Origin: Streptomyces sp. BA2 | GTDB lineage: Bacteria; Actinomycetota; Actinomycetes; Streptomycetales; Streptomycetaceae | Assembly (NCBI RefSeq): GCF_009769735.1 | Contig: NZ_WSRO01000002.1 | Coordinates: 186,001 to 250,000 of the forward strand | Length of the DNA: 64,000 nucleotides | Direction of reading: 5' to 3' | Part shown: one piece after another, positions 27,258 through 35,381 of the stretch | Position numbering within the stretch: the stretch's first letter is position 1 | How the letters are laid out: each line of letters starts with the position of its first letter | Notes under the pieces: generated by a model | Databases searched by the model: none | Told to the model about the DNA's origin: nothing | Seen by the model: the letters and a program-made list of their open reading frames with translations, nothing else | Translations under genes and position numbers: made by a program

Positions 27258-28970
27258 ATGGCCGACCAGCACCTCACGGAGTTCCCCGGGTGTTCCGGGC
27301 GGATCACCGCCGGTACGGGCACCGTGGACCACATTTACACACCCTTCGACGCCCGGCAGGCCAACCGCCGTCCCGGCAACCGTGTTTGCCAGTGGACTCC
27401 GGCGGGCACCGCCCCCGCGGCAGCCGTCCCGCAGCCAGTACCCAACGCCGTCCTCGCCCTCGCCGGCCCCTTGCCGTGCGAGCTGACGCCGGGTCTGGCA
27501 GAGCGGGTGATCCGGGACGTCGAGCGCGGGCACTACGCCGTACTCCGGCAACTGCCCCCCGAACTCGCCGGTGCCGTCGTGACGCCCCGGCGAGTCGTCC
27601 TCTTCCGCGGTGTGTGCAGCGCCGACCAGCTCTTCTTCCGTACATCGGAGGGCCTCACGGAGTGGTCGAGCGACCCACGCGATCTGCTCGACGGCCCACC
27701 GGAGTTCGACCGCGAAACATTGTGGCGGGCCTGCCGTGGCGAGGACGTCTTCGTCTTCCCGGGCATGGACCGGCTGCCTCCCGGAGGGCTCGCTGTCGCG
27801 GACGGCTCGTCCGCGCGCGCCGAGACCTATGACGGCATCAGCGCGTTGCCCCTGCCGCAGCGCACCCCGCTGCACCGGTACGCCGACCTCGCTTACGAAC
27901 TGCTGCTGGAGGAGACCCGCCCCTACGCGTCCGCCGGCCGCATCGGTGTCCTGCTCTCCGGAGGCGTCGATTCGGCCGTCGTGCTGGCCGGACTCGCCGA
28001 CCACGGGGCCGATGTGACCGCGTATCACATGCACAGCCCCGACCCCCTCGCCGATGAGCTGCCACGCGCGCGTGAGGTGTGCCGTGCGCTGTCGGTCCCG
28101 CTGGTGACAGTGGACCCGCCCGGTGAGGACGAGTCCTACTTCCCCGTCGGGCACGACCACCCACTGCCCTTCAACCATGTCTGGTTCCGCCGCCTCGACC
28201 TGACGGCCCGCCGGATCGCCGAAGACGGGGTGCGCACGGTACTCAGTGGCCTGGACGGGGATATCGTCTTCGGACCGCTGCGCTATGGCCTGTACGACGT
28301 CGCCGTCGCGGGCGTGCCGTGGCGCGAACGGTGGGCCATGGTCAACGGCCTGCTCAGTTCCCGCTGGGAGCTGAGTCGGATCGTTCGCAGTGTCCGCCCC
28401 GGCCACTCGCTCTACGACGACCCCGAAGCGACCGAGGAGACCGAGCGCGCGAGTGACTTCCTCGTCCCGGTCCCCGGCGCCGGTGCCGAACGCTACGAAC
28501 CGGACTCCGCCGCCCAGGAACACACCCTGAACCTGACGGTCTGGAGGCCCTACGGCATCCACTGCGCCAAGCCCTGGGGCGGCCGGGAGCTGCGCCGACT
28601 TGCAGCCCGGCTCCCGAACGCCTACCGGGTGATCCCCTACGCCGGCCGGACCATCGACAAGCCCGTGCTGCGTCTCGCCGCCGCCCGCCGGGGTGTTCCC
28701 TCCCTCGTGTGGCGGCACTACGGGCGGGACTGGCTCGGTGCGCCGGACGAGACGTGGTGCCTGCGCCATCCGGACGCCGTCGCGGACGTACTCGGCGGTC
28801 CCGACGCACGACTGCCCGCCTTGGGCGTCGTCGATCCGCGCCGCCTGGCCGCGGTCATCACCGACCCGCGCGCGTTGCGACGCAACGCGGAGAACCTGCT
28901 GTGCACGGCCATGGTCGAGTTGTTCCTGCGCGACCTGGCGCACAAGCTCACTCCGGTCCCCAGGGAGTGA
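27258..28970 (+). CDS. Lasso peptide cyclase (C), asparagine synthetase homologue
   Basis: A 570-residue lasso cyclase that would adenylate the Asp8 side chain of the core and close the macrolactam with the N-terminal amine. The synthetase half carries the PP-loop LLSGGVDSAVVLAGL (near 235-250) and the downstream LSGLDGDIVFGP block. The N-terminal half is a degenerate glutaminase fold lacking the catalytic Cys2 of true asparagine synthetases, as in known lasso cyclases. ATG 27258 is preferred because AGGAG lies just upstream and the in-frame ATG at 27231 sits at the foot of a hairpin. It lies directly after the precursor gene and 64 bases before B1. True asparagine synthetase is ruled out by the missing Cys and the neighbours. 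Confidence 0.9.
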   Translation: MADQHLTEFPGCSGRITAGTGTVDHIYTPFDARQANRRPGNRVCQWTPAGTAPAAAVPQPVPNAVLALAGPLPCELTPGLAERVIRDVERGHYAVLRQLPPELAGAVVTPRRVVLFRGVCSADQLFFRTSEGLTEWSSDPRDLLDGPPEFDRETLWRACRGEDVFVFPGMDRLPPGGLAVADGSSARAETYDGISALPLPQRTPLHRYADLAYELLLEETRPYASAGRIGVLLSGGVDSAVVLAGLADHGADVTAYHMHSPDPLADELPRAREVCRALSVPLVTVDPPGEDESYFPVGHDHPLPFNHVWFRRLDLTARRIAEDGVRTVLSGLDGDIVFGPLRYGLYDVAVAGVPWRERWAMVNGLLSSRWELSRIVRSVRPGHSLYDDPEATEETERASDFLVPVPGAGAERYEPDSAAQEHTLNLTVWRPYGIHCAKPWGGRELRRLAARLPNAYRVIPYAGRTIDKPVLRLAAARRGVPSLVWRHYGRDWLGAPDETWCLRHPDAVADVLGGPDARLPALGVVDPRRLAAVITDPRALRRNAENLLCTAMVELFLRDLAHKLTPVPRE

Positions 28971-29034
28971 ACGCCCCGCGCCCATGGACCGATGGGCGGG
29001 TGCCGTGGCCCGTACCCCGCGAGAGGAGACCGAA

Positions 29035-29337
29035 ATGCCGCTGATTCACCTGGCAGAGCAGACAGTCTTTGACCCCGCCGACGGCACGGGAGTCCTCCTG
29101 GACACCGCCGAAGGCGTCTACTTCGAGCTGAACCCCACAGCGACCCTCATGCTGGCGGCGGCCCTGCACTGCGAGACGTACGACGAGGCCGTCCGCGACC
29201 TCACCGCACGCATCGACGCCGCCGACGGCGAACTGCGGGAGGGCATACGGTCGCTCGCCGCCCAGCTCTCCGAGAGCGGTCTCACCGAGCGCGGTCTCAC
29301 AGACCCGGGCGGCAATCAACCAAGGGTTGGGCCATGA
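29035..29337 (+). CDS. Lasso peptide RRE protein (B1), PqqD-like
   Basis: A 100-residue PqqD-like protein, the RiPP recognition element that binds the YxxP part of the leader and presents it to the protease and cyclase. It shows the typical order: a DGTGVLLDTAEGVYFELNPTA strand region, then helices ending with the LREGIRSLAAQL block. The last 15 residues (Thr/Gly/Pro-rich) are extra. ATG 29035 has AGAGGAGA upstream; an open frame extends farther but lies over the end of the cyclase gene. The stop overlaps the start of B2 (ATGA at 29334-29337), so B1 and B2 are translated together. Confidence 0.92.
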   Translation: MPLIHLAEQTVFDPADGTGVLLDTAEGVYFELNPTATLMLAAALHCETYDEAVRDLTARIDAADGELREGIRSLAAQLSESGLTERGLTDPGGNQPRVGP

Positions 29338-29834
29338 GGTCCGCGGCGACCGCGGGCTGGGCCTTCCTGCTCTGGGGCGACGACGCGGCCGGGCCCGTGC
29401 CCCATACGCCCCTCACGGCGCGGCTGGCCGCCGCCACGCACACGGCACGCGCGTTGCGGACCCTGAGAAAGCGCGGCTGGGGAGTGGCGCAGTCCCATCT
29501 GAGGGAACTGCAACTCCCCCAGGGCGCCCACCGCGACCTGCCGGAGGCCACAGCGATCCGCCTCGCCCGCCGCGAACTGCCCCGCTGCCAGCTCGTGGTG
29601 CGGCTACTGGACCCCGACGCGCTCTGCCTGTCCAGGTCGTTCGCACTGGCTGTCCACCTGTCGGCACTCGGCCTTCCGGCCGAGACTGTCATCGCCCGGC
29701 AGCGTTCGTCGATCGGCGCACGGTTCGCCTTCCACTCCTGGACGGAACTGCACGGTGAGGTCCTCAACGACGTCCCGGCCGTCCAGAGCGGCCATACGGT
29801 ACTCCACCGGGTAAGGTGCGCCGCCCTCGTGTGA
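29334..29834 (+). CDS. Lasso peptide leader protease (B2), transglutaminase-like
   Basis: A 166-residue cysteine protease of the transglutaminase-like B2 family, which removes the leader after Thr-Gly. The catalytic Cys is in DALCLSRSFAL (near residue 100) and the His in FAFHSWTELHGE (near 138), with Asp in the following VLND. The first 85 residues are the usual poorly conserved helical region. The ATG overlaps the B1 stop. It is the last recognisable gene of the operon; no methyltransferase, kinase, acetyltransferase or isopeptidase gene follows. Confidence 0.92.
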   Translation: MRSAATAGWAFLLWGDDAAGPVPHTPLTARLAAATHTARALRTLRKRGWGVAQSHLRELQLPQGAHRDLPEATAIRLARRELPRCQLVVRLLDPDALCLSRSFALAVHLSALGLPAETVIARQRSSIGARFAFHSWTELHGEVLNDVPAVQSGHTVLHRVRCAALV

Positions 29835-30224
29835 CCCGCTCCCTCGCTGCTTCGTGCGGCGTGGCATGCAGGAGCCGGAGGGTCTACGTCCTGCCCGCCG
29901 CGTCCCAGTCTCAGGAAGTCGGCCAGGGCGCGGCGCTGCTCGCGAGAGTTTTCGGGCGGCTGCGCCCCTGCATCCCGGGACAGCCGAGGGCCTCTAGGTC
30001 AGCGGGGGCGCCCGGTACGCGGGCACAGCAGAGCCGTGGCTGGTCGCAGCAGGTGAGACTTAGCGCTCTACTTGGCCCTTTAGCGCCGTACTTGTCCATC
30101 CGCGCTGCCAGCCAGGCGCAGAGCCTGGCGTGCTGGAGTGAGCTGGCGACCCCCTCTCACCTTTGAGTGTGAGGGGGTCGCCGTATCGTCAGGAGGGGCG
30201 CGTTGCTCCAGGTCCGGCTCGTGA
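29835..30224. other. Region after the lasso operon; no gene recognised
   Basis: This stretch is GC-rich with long but unconvincing open frames on both strands and no family similarity. It contains the hairpin at 30148-30179. Confidence 0.45.
30148..30179. terminator. Hairpin, possible end of the lasso operon
   Basis: GACCCCCTC (30148-30156) pairs with GAGGGGGTC (30171-30179); after one T-T mismatch a further CAC/GTG extends the stem. It lies 314 bases past B2, so which transcript it ends is unclear. Confidence 0.6.
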
Positions 30225-30359
30225 TCAGCCGAGATCCATGTCGCCGAGATTGGAAGAGTTGTTGGTGACGCGGGTGAAGTTGTCGACCATGGTGCCGGGT
30301 CCCCAGGTCTGCTTGCTGATGACGACGTTGTCGTCGTCCGGGCCCGCGGCGTAACCCAC
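30225..30359 (-). pseudogene. Unrecognised 44-codon fragment
   Basis: From a GTG at 30359 the frame reads VGYAAGPDDDNVVISKQ and continues to SSNLGDMDLG at the stop. The composition is natural for a protein, with good third-position GC, but there is no ribosome site and a stop lies two codons upstream. It is probably the C-terminal stump of a lost gene. I do not recognise the family. Confidence 0.35.
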
Positions 30360-30557
30360 TAGTTACCATGAGTGACAGTCAAGTGCGGAGAGTTATGGTC
30401 TCGGGCGTGGCAAGCCTCCCCCAAGCGCCATCTCCAAGCCGATCCGCCTCGCCGCCGCATCACTACAACTGCGCCGCAGAACGCCGTCGACGAGCTCAAC
30501 AACCTCGGTACCGCAACAGGCTGCCAACGACCGTCGCCGCCCCACCTCAGAGTCCCC

Positions 30558-30586
30558 CTTCAGTTGGCCAAACGGGCCAACTGAAG
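30558..30586 (-). terminator. Hairpin after the YjbQ-family gene
   Basis: CTTCAGTTGGCC (30558-30569) and its exact complement (30575-30586) enclose a 5-base loop. It lies about 55 bases past the stop of the gene at 30641-31168. Confidence 0.65.
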
Positions 30587-30640
30587 CGCTCAGTCACACC
30601 TGCTGCCCTCATCCGTGTGTGCGGAGAATGCGGTAAAGCC

Positions 30641-31168
30641 TCAGGCCGTGGCCGAGGTGCCGCTGCGCACGCGAACGAGGAGCTCGCGGTCGCGGGGCCC
30701 GTCGTACTCGGTGAGCATGATGGACTGCCACGTTCCCAGGTAGAGCGCGCCGTCGGTGACTGGGATGGTGAGCTCGGGGTGGGTGACGAGCCACGCACGG
30801 GCGTGTGTGTGGCCGTTGGGGCGGTCACCGTGCGTTGCCCGGATGGTCTCGCTGCGCTGCTTGTCGTGTGCGTAGTACTGAATGCTGGTGTTCGGTATGA
30901 GCCGTTCCAACGCGTCGTTGATGTCCGACGCCAGCAGGTCTTCGTACTTGTTGATGATCAGGCCGCACGTTGTGTGTGCGCAGTAGATGTGCACGTCCCC
31001 TTCGGTGACCTTCGCTTCTTGGACGAGCTGCCGCACCCAGGGTGTGAGATCAACGACGGTTTGCGCCGCTTCAATGGTGACCGCGAGCCGCGCCGACAAC
31101 GCGATCGAGCCTTCATTTGGAACCTTGCGCGATGCTATCTCCACGCGTGTGCCTGATGCGGTCGTCAT
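30641..31168 (-). CDS. YjbQ/UPF0047 family protein
   Basis: A 175-residue member of the YjbQ (UPF0047) family, sometimes annotated as secondary thiamine-phosphate synthase because some members show that weak activity; the physiological role is unsettled. The family signature is visible: HIYCAHTTCGLIINKYED (His and Cys/Thr of the putative active site), then GHTHARAWLV, and the C-terminal GTWQSIMLTEYDGPRDRELLV. ATG 31168 is chosen because GGAGG lies 7 bases upstream; the frame opens eight codons earlier without a ribosome site. It stands alone, with a hairpin past the stop. Confidence 0.88.
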   Translation of the reverse strand: MTTASGTRVEIASRKVPNEGSIALSARLAVTIEAAQTVVDLTPWVRQLVQEAKVTEGDVHIYCAHTTCGLIINKYEDLLASDINDALERLIPNTSIQYYAHDKQRSETIRATHGDRPNGHTHARAWLVTHPELTIPVTDGALYLGTWQSIMLTEYDGPRDRELLVRVRSGTSATA

Positions 31169-31539
31169 GTTGCCTCCAGGTAGGTAGAGCACGGTGGTGC
31201 TTGTCCATGAGGCGGTGCAGGGCGCGCAGGTACGTACTCAGCATGCCGGGCGCCCTTCACGGGGTCAGGGGGGCGCGTGGCGGCGCACAACGGCACGCGG
31301 GCGCACCTGTGCCGCGTCAACGCCTGCAGCGCGCGTCCGAACGGAATGCCTCGCGCGGTGAGCTCACCGTTGACCGCGTCGCTTCCCTGCGGGTCACCTA
31401 GATGTCCTGTGCCAAATAGGTGTGGGCACACCGAGTTTGTGGCCTGCGGTGCTCACACTTGCGTGGCACGACGCAGGGGCAGGTGTCCCGCTGAAGTGTG
31501 GGCAGGCCGCGCTGGCCCGTGGGTGTGGTCCGGGCAGCG
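31169..31539. other. Intergenic; nothing recognised
   Basis: About 370 bases between the YjbQ gene and the MmyB fragment. Open frames exist on both strands but none shows a family or a good ribosome site. Confidence 0.4.
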
Positions 31540-31705
31540 TCAGCGTATTGGGTGGCGGCCCAGGAGGTGAACGAGGTGAAGGCCCTCTTCGTGGGATGAG
31601 CCGGGTTCGGCGGTGTAGACGGTGAGGGTGAGGCCGGATTCTGTGGCCGTCTCCAGCCCCCTCGTAAGCGAGGGTGAGGTCACCGACAGCGTTGGCCAGC
31701 GGCAT
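31540..31705 (-). pseudogene. MmyB-like regulator, C-terminal fragment with frameshift
   Basis: The frame begins NAVGDLTLAYE, then the family continues one frame over with SGLTLTVYTAEPGSSHEEGL and ends HLLGRHPIR at the stop at 31540-31542. This is the end of a MmyB-type sensor domain; the intact protein at 32038 has the matching LTLTYQAF and HAEPGSPSAQSLNLL. It is a decayed second copy, not a piece of the intact gene. Confidence 0.65.
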
Positions 31706-31820
31706 CCACGATCAACGCCTGTTCATCTCACCCCGACTCGACCTCGTCGTCGTGCACTTCGGCTCCCAGGTCATGTCGCCTGCAGTGCCCCCTGCCCCAC
31801 TCATGCAGGCATTCCTCCAG
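31695..31820 (+). pseudogene. Serine hydrolase (beta-lactamase-like), C-terminal fragment
   Basis: ASGIHDQRLFISPRLDLVVV followed by HFGSQVMSPAVPPAPLMQAFLQ is the ending of class C beta-lactamase-like serine hydrolases. The SxxK and YxN catalytic motifs are absent, so only the tail of the gene remains. The rest of the stretch to 32037 holds nothing recognisable. Confidence 0.55.
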
Positions 31821-32037
31821 AGCCGTGTGGATGCCGGCAGCAACTGCCGTTCGGCGAGCTCGTCGTGGATGGCGTTTGACGCAGTAATGCGCATCACTGT
31901 CATAAGGGAGTCGAACCGCAGCGAGGCGGGCGGCAGAGCGCGGCCGTCCCGCCAGCGCAGACGCCCGTCCACCACCTGTGAAACACACGGAGGCGAAGCC
32001 GACCCATCGCCGCCGATCTCCACGTTCCGTCGGCTGG

Positions 32038-32874
32038 TCAGCGGTGGGGCTGGCGTCGTGTGGCGTGGATGGAACCGAGCAGATTGAGGGACTGGGCGCT
32101 GGGGCTGCCTGGTTCGGCGTGATAGATGACGAGCTGCTGGCCAGGCGCATCGCGTACGTCGAATGCCTGGTAGGTGAGGGTGAGGGGGCCGACGTCCGGG
32201 TGGAGGAAGTGTTTGGCGTCCTGGGTCTTGCCGCGCACGGTGTGGGAGTTCCACAGGCTAGTGAAGTCCGCGCTGTGCTCAGTGAGGGTGCGGACGAGTT
32301 CGCGCAGCCGTGGGTTGTCCGGGGCGAATCCGGTTGCCTCGCGCAGGTTGGCGACGGTGGCCTGTGCTGCCCGGTCCCAGTCCGTGTAGAAGGTGCGGCC
32401 CGCAGGATCGAGGAAGGTCATGCGGGCCAGGTTGTCCGCCGGTTCGAACGGGGCGTAGAGGGCATCGGCCAGGGCGTTGATGGCGAGAAGGTCCAGGGTC
32501 CGGCTCATGACGAACGCTGGAGTGTTCGGGTAGCCGTCCATCAGCTGTCGCAGCGCCGGGCTGACCCGCTCGGCGGCGTGGACGGCGAGCCGGTCGTCCG
32601 ACGTGGCCCCGGCCAGCCGGTACAGGTGCGCGCGGGCGTCCGCGTCGAGGCGCAGCGCGCGGCTGAGCGCGTCGATCACCTGGGGTGAGGGGTTGCGCTC
32701 GCGGCCCTGTTCCAGGCGGGTGTAGTAGTCGGCGTTCACTCCGGCCAGGACGGCGACCTCCTCGCGGCGCAGTCCGGCGACTCTGCGGGCCCCGTAGCTC
32801 GCCATGCCGACGTCCTGCGGCTGCAGACCGGCGCGGCGTGTGCGCAGGAAATCTCCCAGGTGATTGTCGTCCAT
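32038..32874 (-). CDS. MmyB-like XRE-family transcriptional regulator
   Basis: A 278-residue regulator with an N-terminal helix-turn-helix (about 8-75; the GARRVAGLRREEVAVLAGVNADYYTRLEQGRE stretch is hallmark) and a C-terminal MmyB-type PAS-like ligand domain (about 105-270) that in relatives binds fatty acids. It is divergent from an Atu4866-domain gene and two SDR genes, the arrangement typical of this family, whose members often control adjacent short-chain dehydrogenases. A perfect 33-nt palindrome lies in the intergenic region and is the probable operator. A decayed relative lies just downstream. Confidence 0.88.
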   Translation of the reverse strand: MDDNHLGDFLRTRRAGLQPQDVGMASYGARRVAGLRREEVAVLAGVNADYYTRLEQGRERNPSPQVIDALSRALRLDADARAHLYRLAGATSDDRLAVHAAERVSPALRQLMDGYPNTPAFVMSRTLDLLAINALADALYAPFEPADNLARMTFLDPAGRTFYTDWDRAAQATVANLREATGFAPDNPRLRELVRTLTEHSADFTSLWNSHTVRGKTQDAKHFLHPDVGPLTLTYQAFDVRDAPGQQLVIYHAEPGSPSAQSLNLLGSIHATRRQPHR

Positions 32875-32900
32875 GTCTTCAGGCTAGGCGGCGGTCCGGT

Positions 32901-32933
32901 GTGCTGCCTGGGTGTGCCACACCCAGGCAGCAC
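32901..32933. promoter_or_regulatory. 33-nt perfect palindrome, probable MmyB operator
   Basis: GTGCTGCCTGGGTGTG (32901-32916) and its exact complement (32918-32933) flank a single base. It lies 27 bases before the regulator start and about 80 bases before the divergent Atu4866 gene, so it could control both. Confidence 0.75.
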
Positions 32934-33013
32934 GCGTCCTGGTTGGTGGCCGCTGACCTGCCCAGACTCGGTGGAGCGGGAAGGACCGCACCATTCGAGG
33001 AAAGGAGTTCGCC

Positions 33014-33280
33014 ATGGCCGGGCCCGTTGAGGGCGACCACGTCGACGTGGTCGGGATGTGGGTGACCGCGGATGGTCACATCCGTCAGGAGCTGCTGCCG
33101 GACGGCCGCTACGACGAAGCCCGCGGCGAGCGGCGCAGCGCGTACACCGGCCGGTACACGGTGACCGGCAGCCGCCTGGATTACGTCGACGACACCGGGT
33201 TCACCGCCACGGGCGACATCCGGGACGGAGTGCTCTATCACGAGCACCTCGTGCTCCGCCGGGAGCGGAAGTCGTCGTAG
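33014..33280 (+). CDS. Atu4866-domain protein
   Basis: An 88-residue protein of the Atu4866 family, a small beta-barrel thought to bind a small ligand. The family core is plain: GMWVTADGHIRQELLPDGRY, then RRSAYTGRYTVTG, YVDDTGFTATG and the VLYHEHLVLRRE ending. ATG 33014 follows GAAAGGAG. Proteins of this type often accompany short-chain dehydrogenases, as here. It is likely first in an operon under the divergent MmyB-like regulator. Confidence 0.85.
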   Translation: MAGPVEGDHVDVVGMWVTADGHIRQELLPDGRYDEARGERRSAYTGRYTVTGSRLDYVDDTGFTATGDIRDGVLYHEHLVLRRERKSS

Positions 33281-33391
33281 AGGAGGCCGGGCCGCGGCGC
33301 CTGGTCACCGGAAGGCGAAGCCGCCGTCGGCGGACCCATGAGTCCCCACACACCAGTCAACCAGCATCAACGAGAAGCAAGGACGATACCC

Positions 33392-34150
33392 ATGACAGGA
33401 CAACGACTTGACGGCAAGGTCGCGCTGATCACGGGCGCGACTGGCGGCCTCGGCACAGCGACCGCCGAGCTCTTCGCCAGCGAAGGCGCCCGGCTGGTGA
33501 TCACCGATGTCGCCGAAGGCCCCCTGCGGGACCTGGCCCACCGGATCGAGGCACGTGGTGCGGAGGTCGTCGCTGCCCGCCTCGATGTCTCCTCCGCGCG
33601 GGAGTGGGACGAAGTGATCACCGTCGTACGCGACCGGTTCGGCACGCTGGACGTGCTCGTGAACCTCGCGGGCATCGTGGACTGGCCAGGTATCGAGGAC
33701 ACACGGGAAGAGGCGTGGGACCGCGTCATTGACGTGAACCAGAAAGGTACATGGCTCGGCATGAAGGCGGCGATGCCGCTCCTGCGTGCGAGCGGCAACG
33801 CGTCGGTGATCAATACGTCGTCAGTACTCGGCCTGGTGGGAAGCGGTGCGGCTGCGGCCTATCAGGCGTCCAAGGGGGCCGTGCGCCTGTTGAGCAAGAC
33901 GGCCGCGGTCGAGTACGCCCGGCAGGGAGTACGGATCAACTCGGTGCACCCTGGGGTGATCGCCACGCCGATGATCCAGGATCTCCTGGACGACCAAGGC
34001 GACCAGCAGCCGGACATCCAACGCACCCCCATGCGCCGAGCCGGCCGCGCCGACGAGGTCGCCCCCGCGATCCTTTTCCTGGCCTGCGACGACTCCTCGT
34101 TCGTCACCGGCGCGGAGCTGGTGGTCGACGGCGGGCTCACCGCGCACTGA
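33392..34150 (+). CDS. Short-chain dehydrogenase/reductase (SDR)
   Basis: A 252-residue classical SDR. The cofactor motif is TGATGGLG (near 13-20) with Asp after the second strand (ITDVAEG), suggesting NAD(H) preference; NLAG follows and the active-site Tyr-Lys is YQASK with the upstream Ser in INTSSVLG. The C-terminal motif GAELVVDGGLTAH is typical of fabG-like members. The ATG follows an AAGGAC element. It is between the Atu4866 gene and a second SDR, in a unit probably controlled by the MmyB-like regulator. The substrate is unknown. Confidence 0.9.
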   Translation: MTGQRLDGKVALITGATGGLGTATAELFASEGARLVITDVAEGPLRDLAHRIEARGAEVVAARLDVSSAREWDEVITVVRDRFGTLDVLVNLAGIVDWPGIEDTREEAWDRVIDVNQKGTWLGMKAAMPLLRASGNASVINTSSVLGLVGSGAAAAYQASKGAVRLLSKTAAVEYARQGVRINSVHPGVIATPMIQDLLDDQGDQQPDIQRTPMRRAGRADEVAPAILFLACDDSSFVTGAELVVDGGLTAH

Positions 34151-34297
34151 ACAATCCCGCCGTACGACGTCCACGTGGGCCTGCCGTGGATGCCTCAACG
34201 GCACGGCCCGCCCGGTCCGCGCACCACCACTGCACAGCACTTCAGGTGTCCTGCACCGACACCTGCACTCACAGTCACCTTCTCCAGGGACCGCACC

Positions 34298-35080
34298 ATG
34301 ACACCTGCAACCACATCCGCATCCGCATCCGCATCCGCATCCACCGAGTTCGCTGGGAAGATCGCCCTCGTTACTGGAGCCGCGCGAGGGGTGGGCCGGG
34401 AGACCGTGGCGCTCCTCCACGCCCGCGGCGCCCAGGTCGTCGCCCTCGACCTCCGCTCCGACGTCACGAACCTGGCGGAGGAGTTTCCCGGCGTCGTCGC
34501 GACAAACGGTGACATCACCCAGGAGGAGACCGCCCACCGCGCGGTGGCAACGGCCCTGGACGCCTTCGGCGGCCTTGACATCCTTGTGAACAATGCCGGG
34601 CGCACCCAGAACAAGCCCGTCACCGAAACCACGGCCGAGGACTGGGACACCGTGATGGCGGTCAACGCCCGCGGCTCCTTCTTCCTGGCCCGCGAGGCAT
34701 TCCGGGCCATGAAGAGCCGCGCCGGCGGCGCCATCGTCAGCACCGGCTCGTACGCCTCCACCGTCGCCCTGCCCGAAGGCGCCGCCTACAGTGCGTCGAA
34801 GGGCGCTCTGGCCCAACTGACCAAGGTGCTCGCCGTGGAGGGCGGCCCGCTGGGCATCCGCGCGAACCTCGTGGCCGCGGGCGTCATCGAGACGGACTTC
34901 CTCGACACGATCCGCCCCGACAGCCGCGCCTACCTGGCGTCCTTCTCCGCCGCGCAGCCACTGGGACGTGTGGCGCAGCCTGAGGAGATCGCCGAGGTCC
35001 TGTGCTTCCTTGTCTCGCCCCGCTCCAGTTTCGTCACGGGGGCCGTGGTCGCCGCTGACGGCGGTTTCACCGCGATCTAA
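34298..35080 (+). CDS. Short-chain dehydrogenase/reductase with repeat-encoded N-terminus
   Basis: A 260-residue classical SDR with TGAARGVG (cofactor), LDLRSD after the second strand (NAD preference), NNAG, STGSYAS and the catalytic YSASK; it ends GAVVAADGGFTAI. The first 16 residues are an added tail made by a hexanucleotide repeat (alternating Ala-Ser). It follows another SDR by about 150 bases. Two SDRs and an Atu4866 protein next to a MmyB regulator suggest a small redox pathway of unknown substrate. A hairpin at 35135-35170 follows. Confidence 0.9.
   Translation: MTPATTSASASASASTEFAGKIALVTGAARGVGRETVALLHARGAQVVALDLRSDVTNLAEEFPGVVATNGDITQEETAHRAVATALDAFGGLDILVNNAGRTQNKPVTETTAEDWDTVMAVNARGSFFLAREAFRAMKSRAGGAIVSTGSYASTVALPEGAAYSASKGALAQLTKVLAVEGGPLGIRANLVAAGVIETDFLDTIRPDSRAYLASFSAAQPLGRVAQPEEIAEVLCFLVSPRSSFVTGAVVAADGGFTAI
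34313..34342 (+). repeat. Hexanucleotide repeat GCATCC inside the SDR gene
   Basis: ACATCC followed by four exact copies of GCATCC. In frame it encodes Ala-Ser repeats at the N-terminus, so copy-number change would alter the length of the tail without shifting the frame. Confidence 0.85.
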
Positions 35081-35134
35081 CGGCGCATCAGGCAGCACAC
35101 ATCTGGCGACCACGGCCCCCAGGCCCCGGTCGTC

Positions 35135-35170
35135 GGCACCTTCCACCGAATGATGCAATCGGAAGGTGCC
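35135..35170 (+). terminator. Candidate terminator hairpin after the second SDR
   Basis: GGCACCTTCC (35135-35144) and its exact complement (35161-35170) enclose a 16-base loop, 55 bases past the stop. The large loop makes this moderate. Confidence 0.5.
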
Positions 35171-35381
35171 CGAGTCGCGCAGCGCCATAGTCAGGTGCCT
35201 GACCGCAGCCGCTGGCTCCAGCACTCCACGACGGGGACCACCACCGGCGGTATCGCGGACAGTTCTGCGCTATCGCGTCTGCGCAGCCGACCGATCGGCC
35301 GTATCCGCCGCTGCGCGGGGGCGGGGCACGGCTGCGGCGGCTGGCGCCAGGTCGAGGCGCTTGTCCATATCAAGGCGGAAG

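Noticed and set aside
27258..28970. Annotation as asparagine synthetase
   Set aside because: The glutaminase nucleophile Cys is absent and the gene lies between a lasso precursor and B1/B2 genes.
27234..28985. A 583-codon open frame on the minus strand
   Set aside because: It is the shadow of the lasso cyclase gene; the cyclase strand carries the SGGVDS motif and the operon context.
29835..30224. A tailoring enzyme gene after lasso B2
   Set aside because: Frames here have no similarity to methyltransferases, kinases or other lasso-modifying enzymes.
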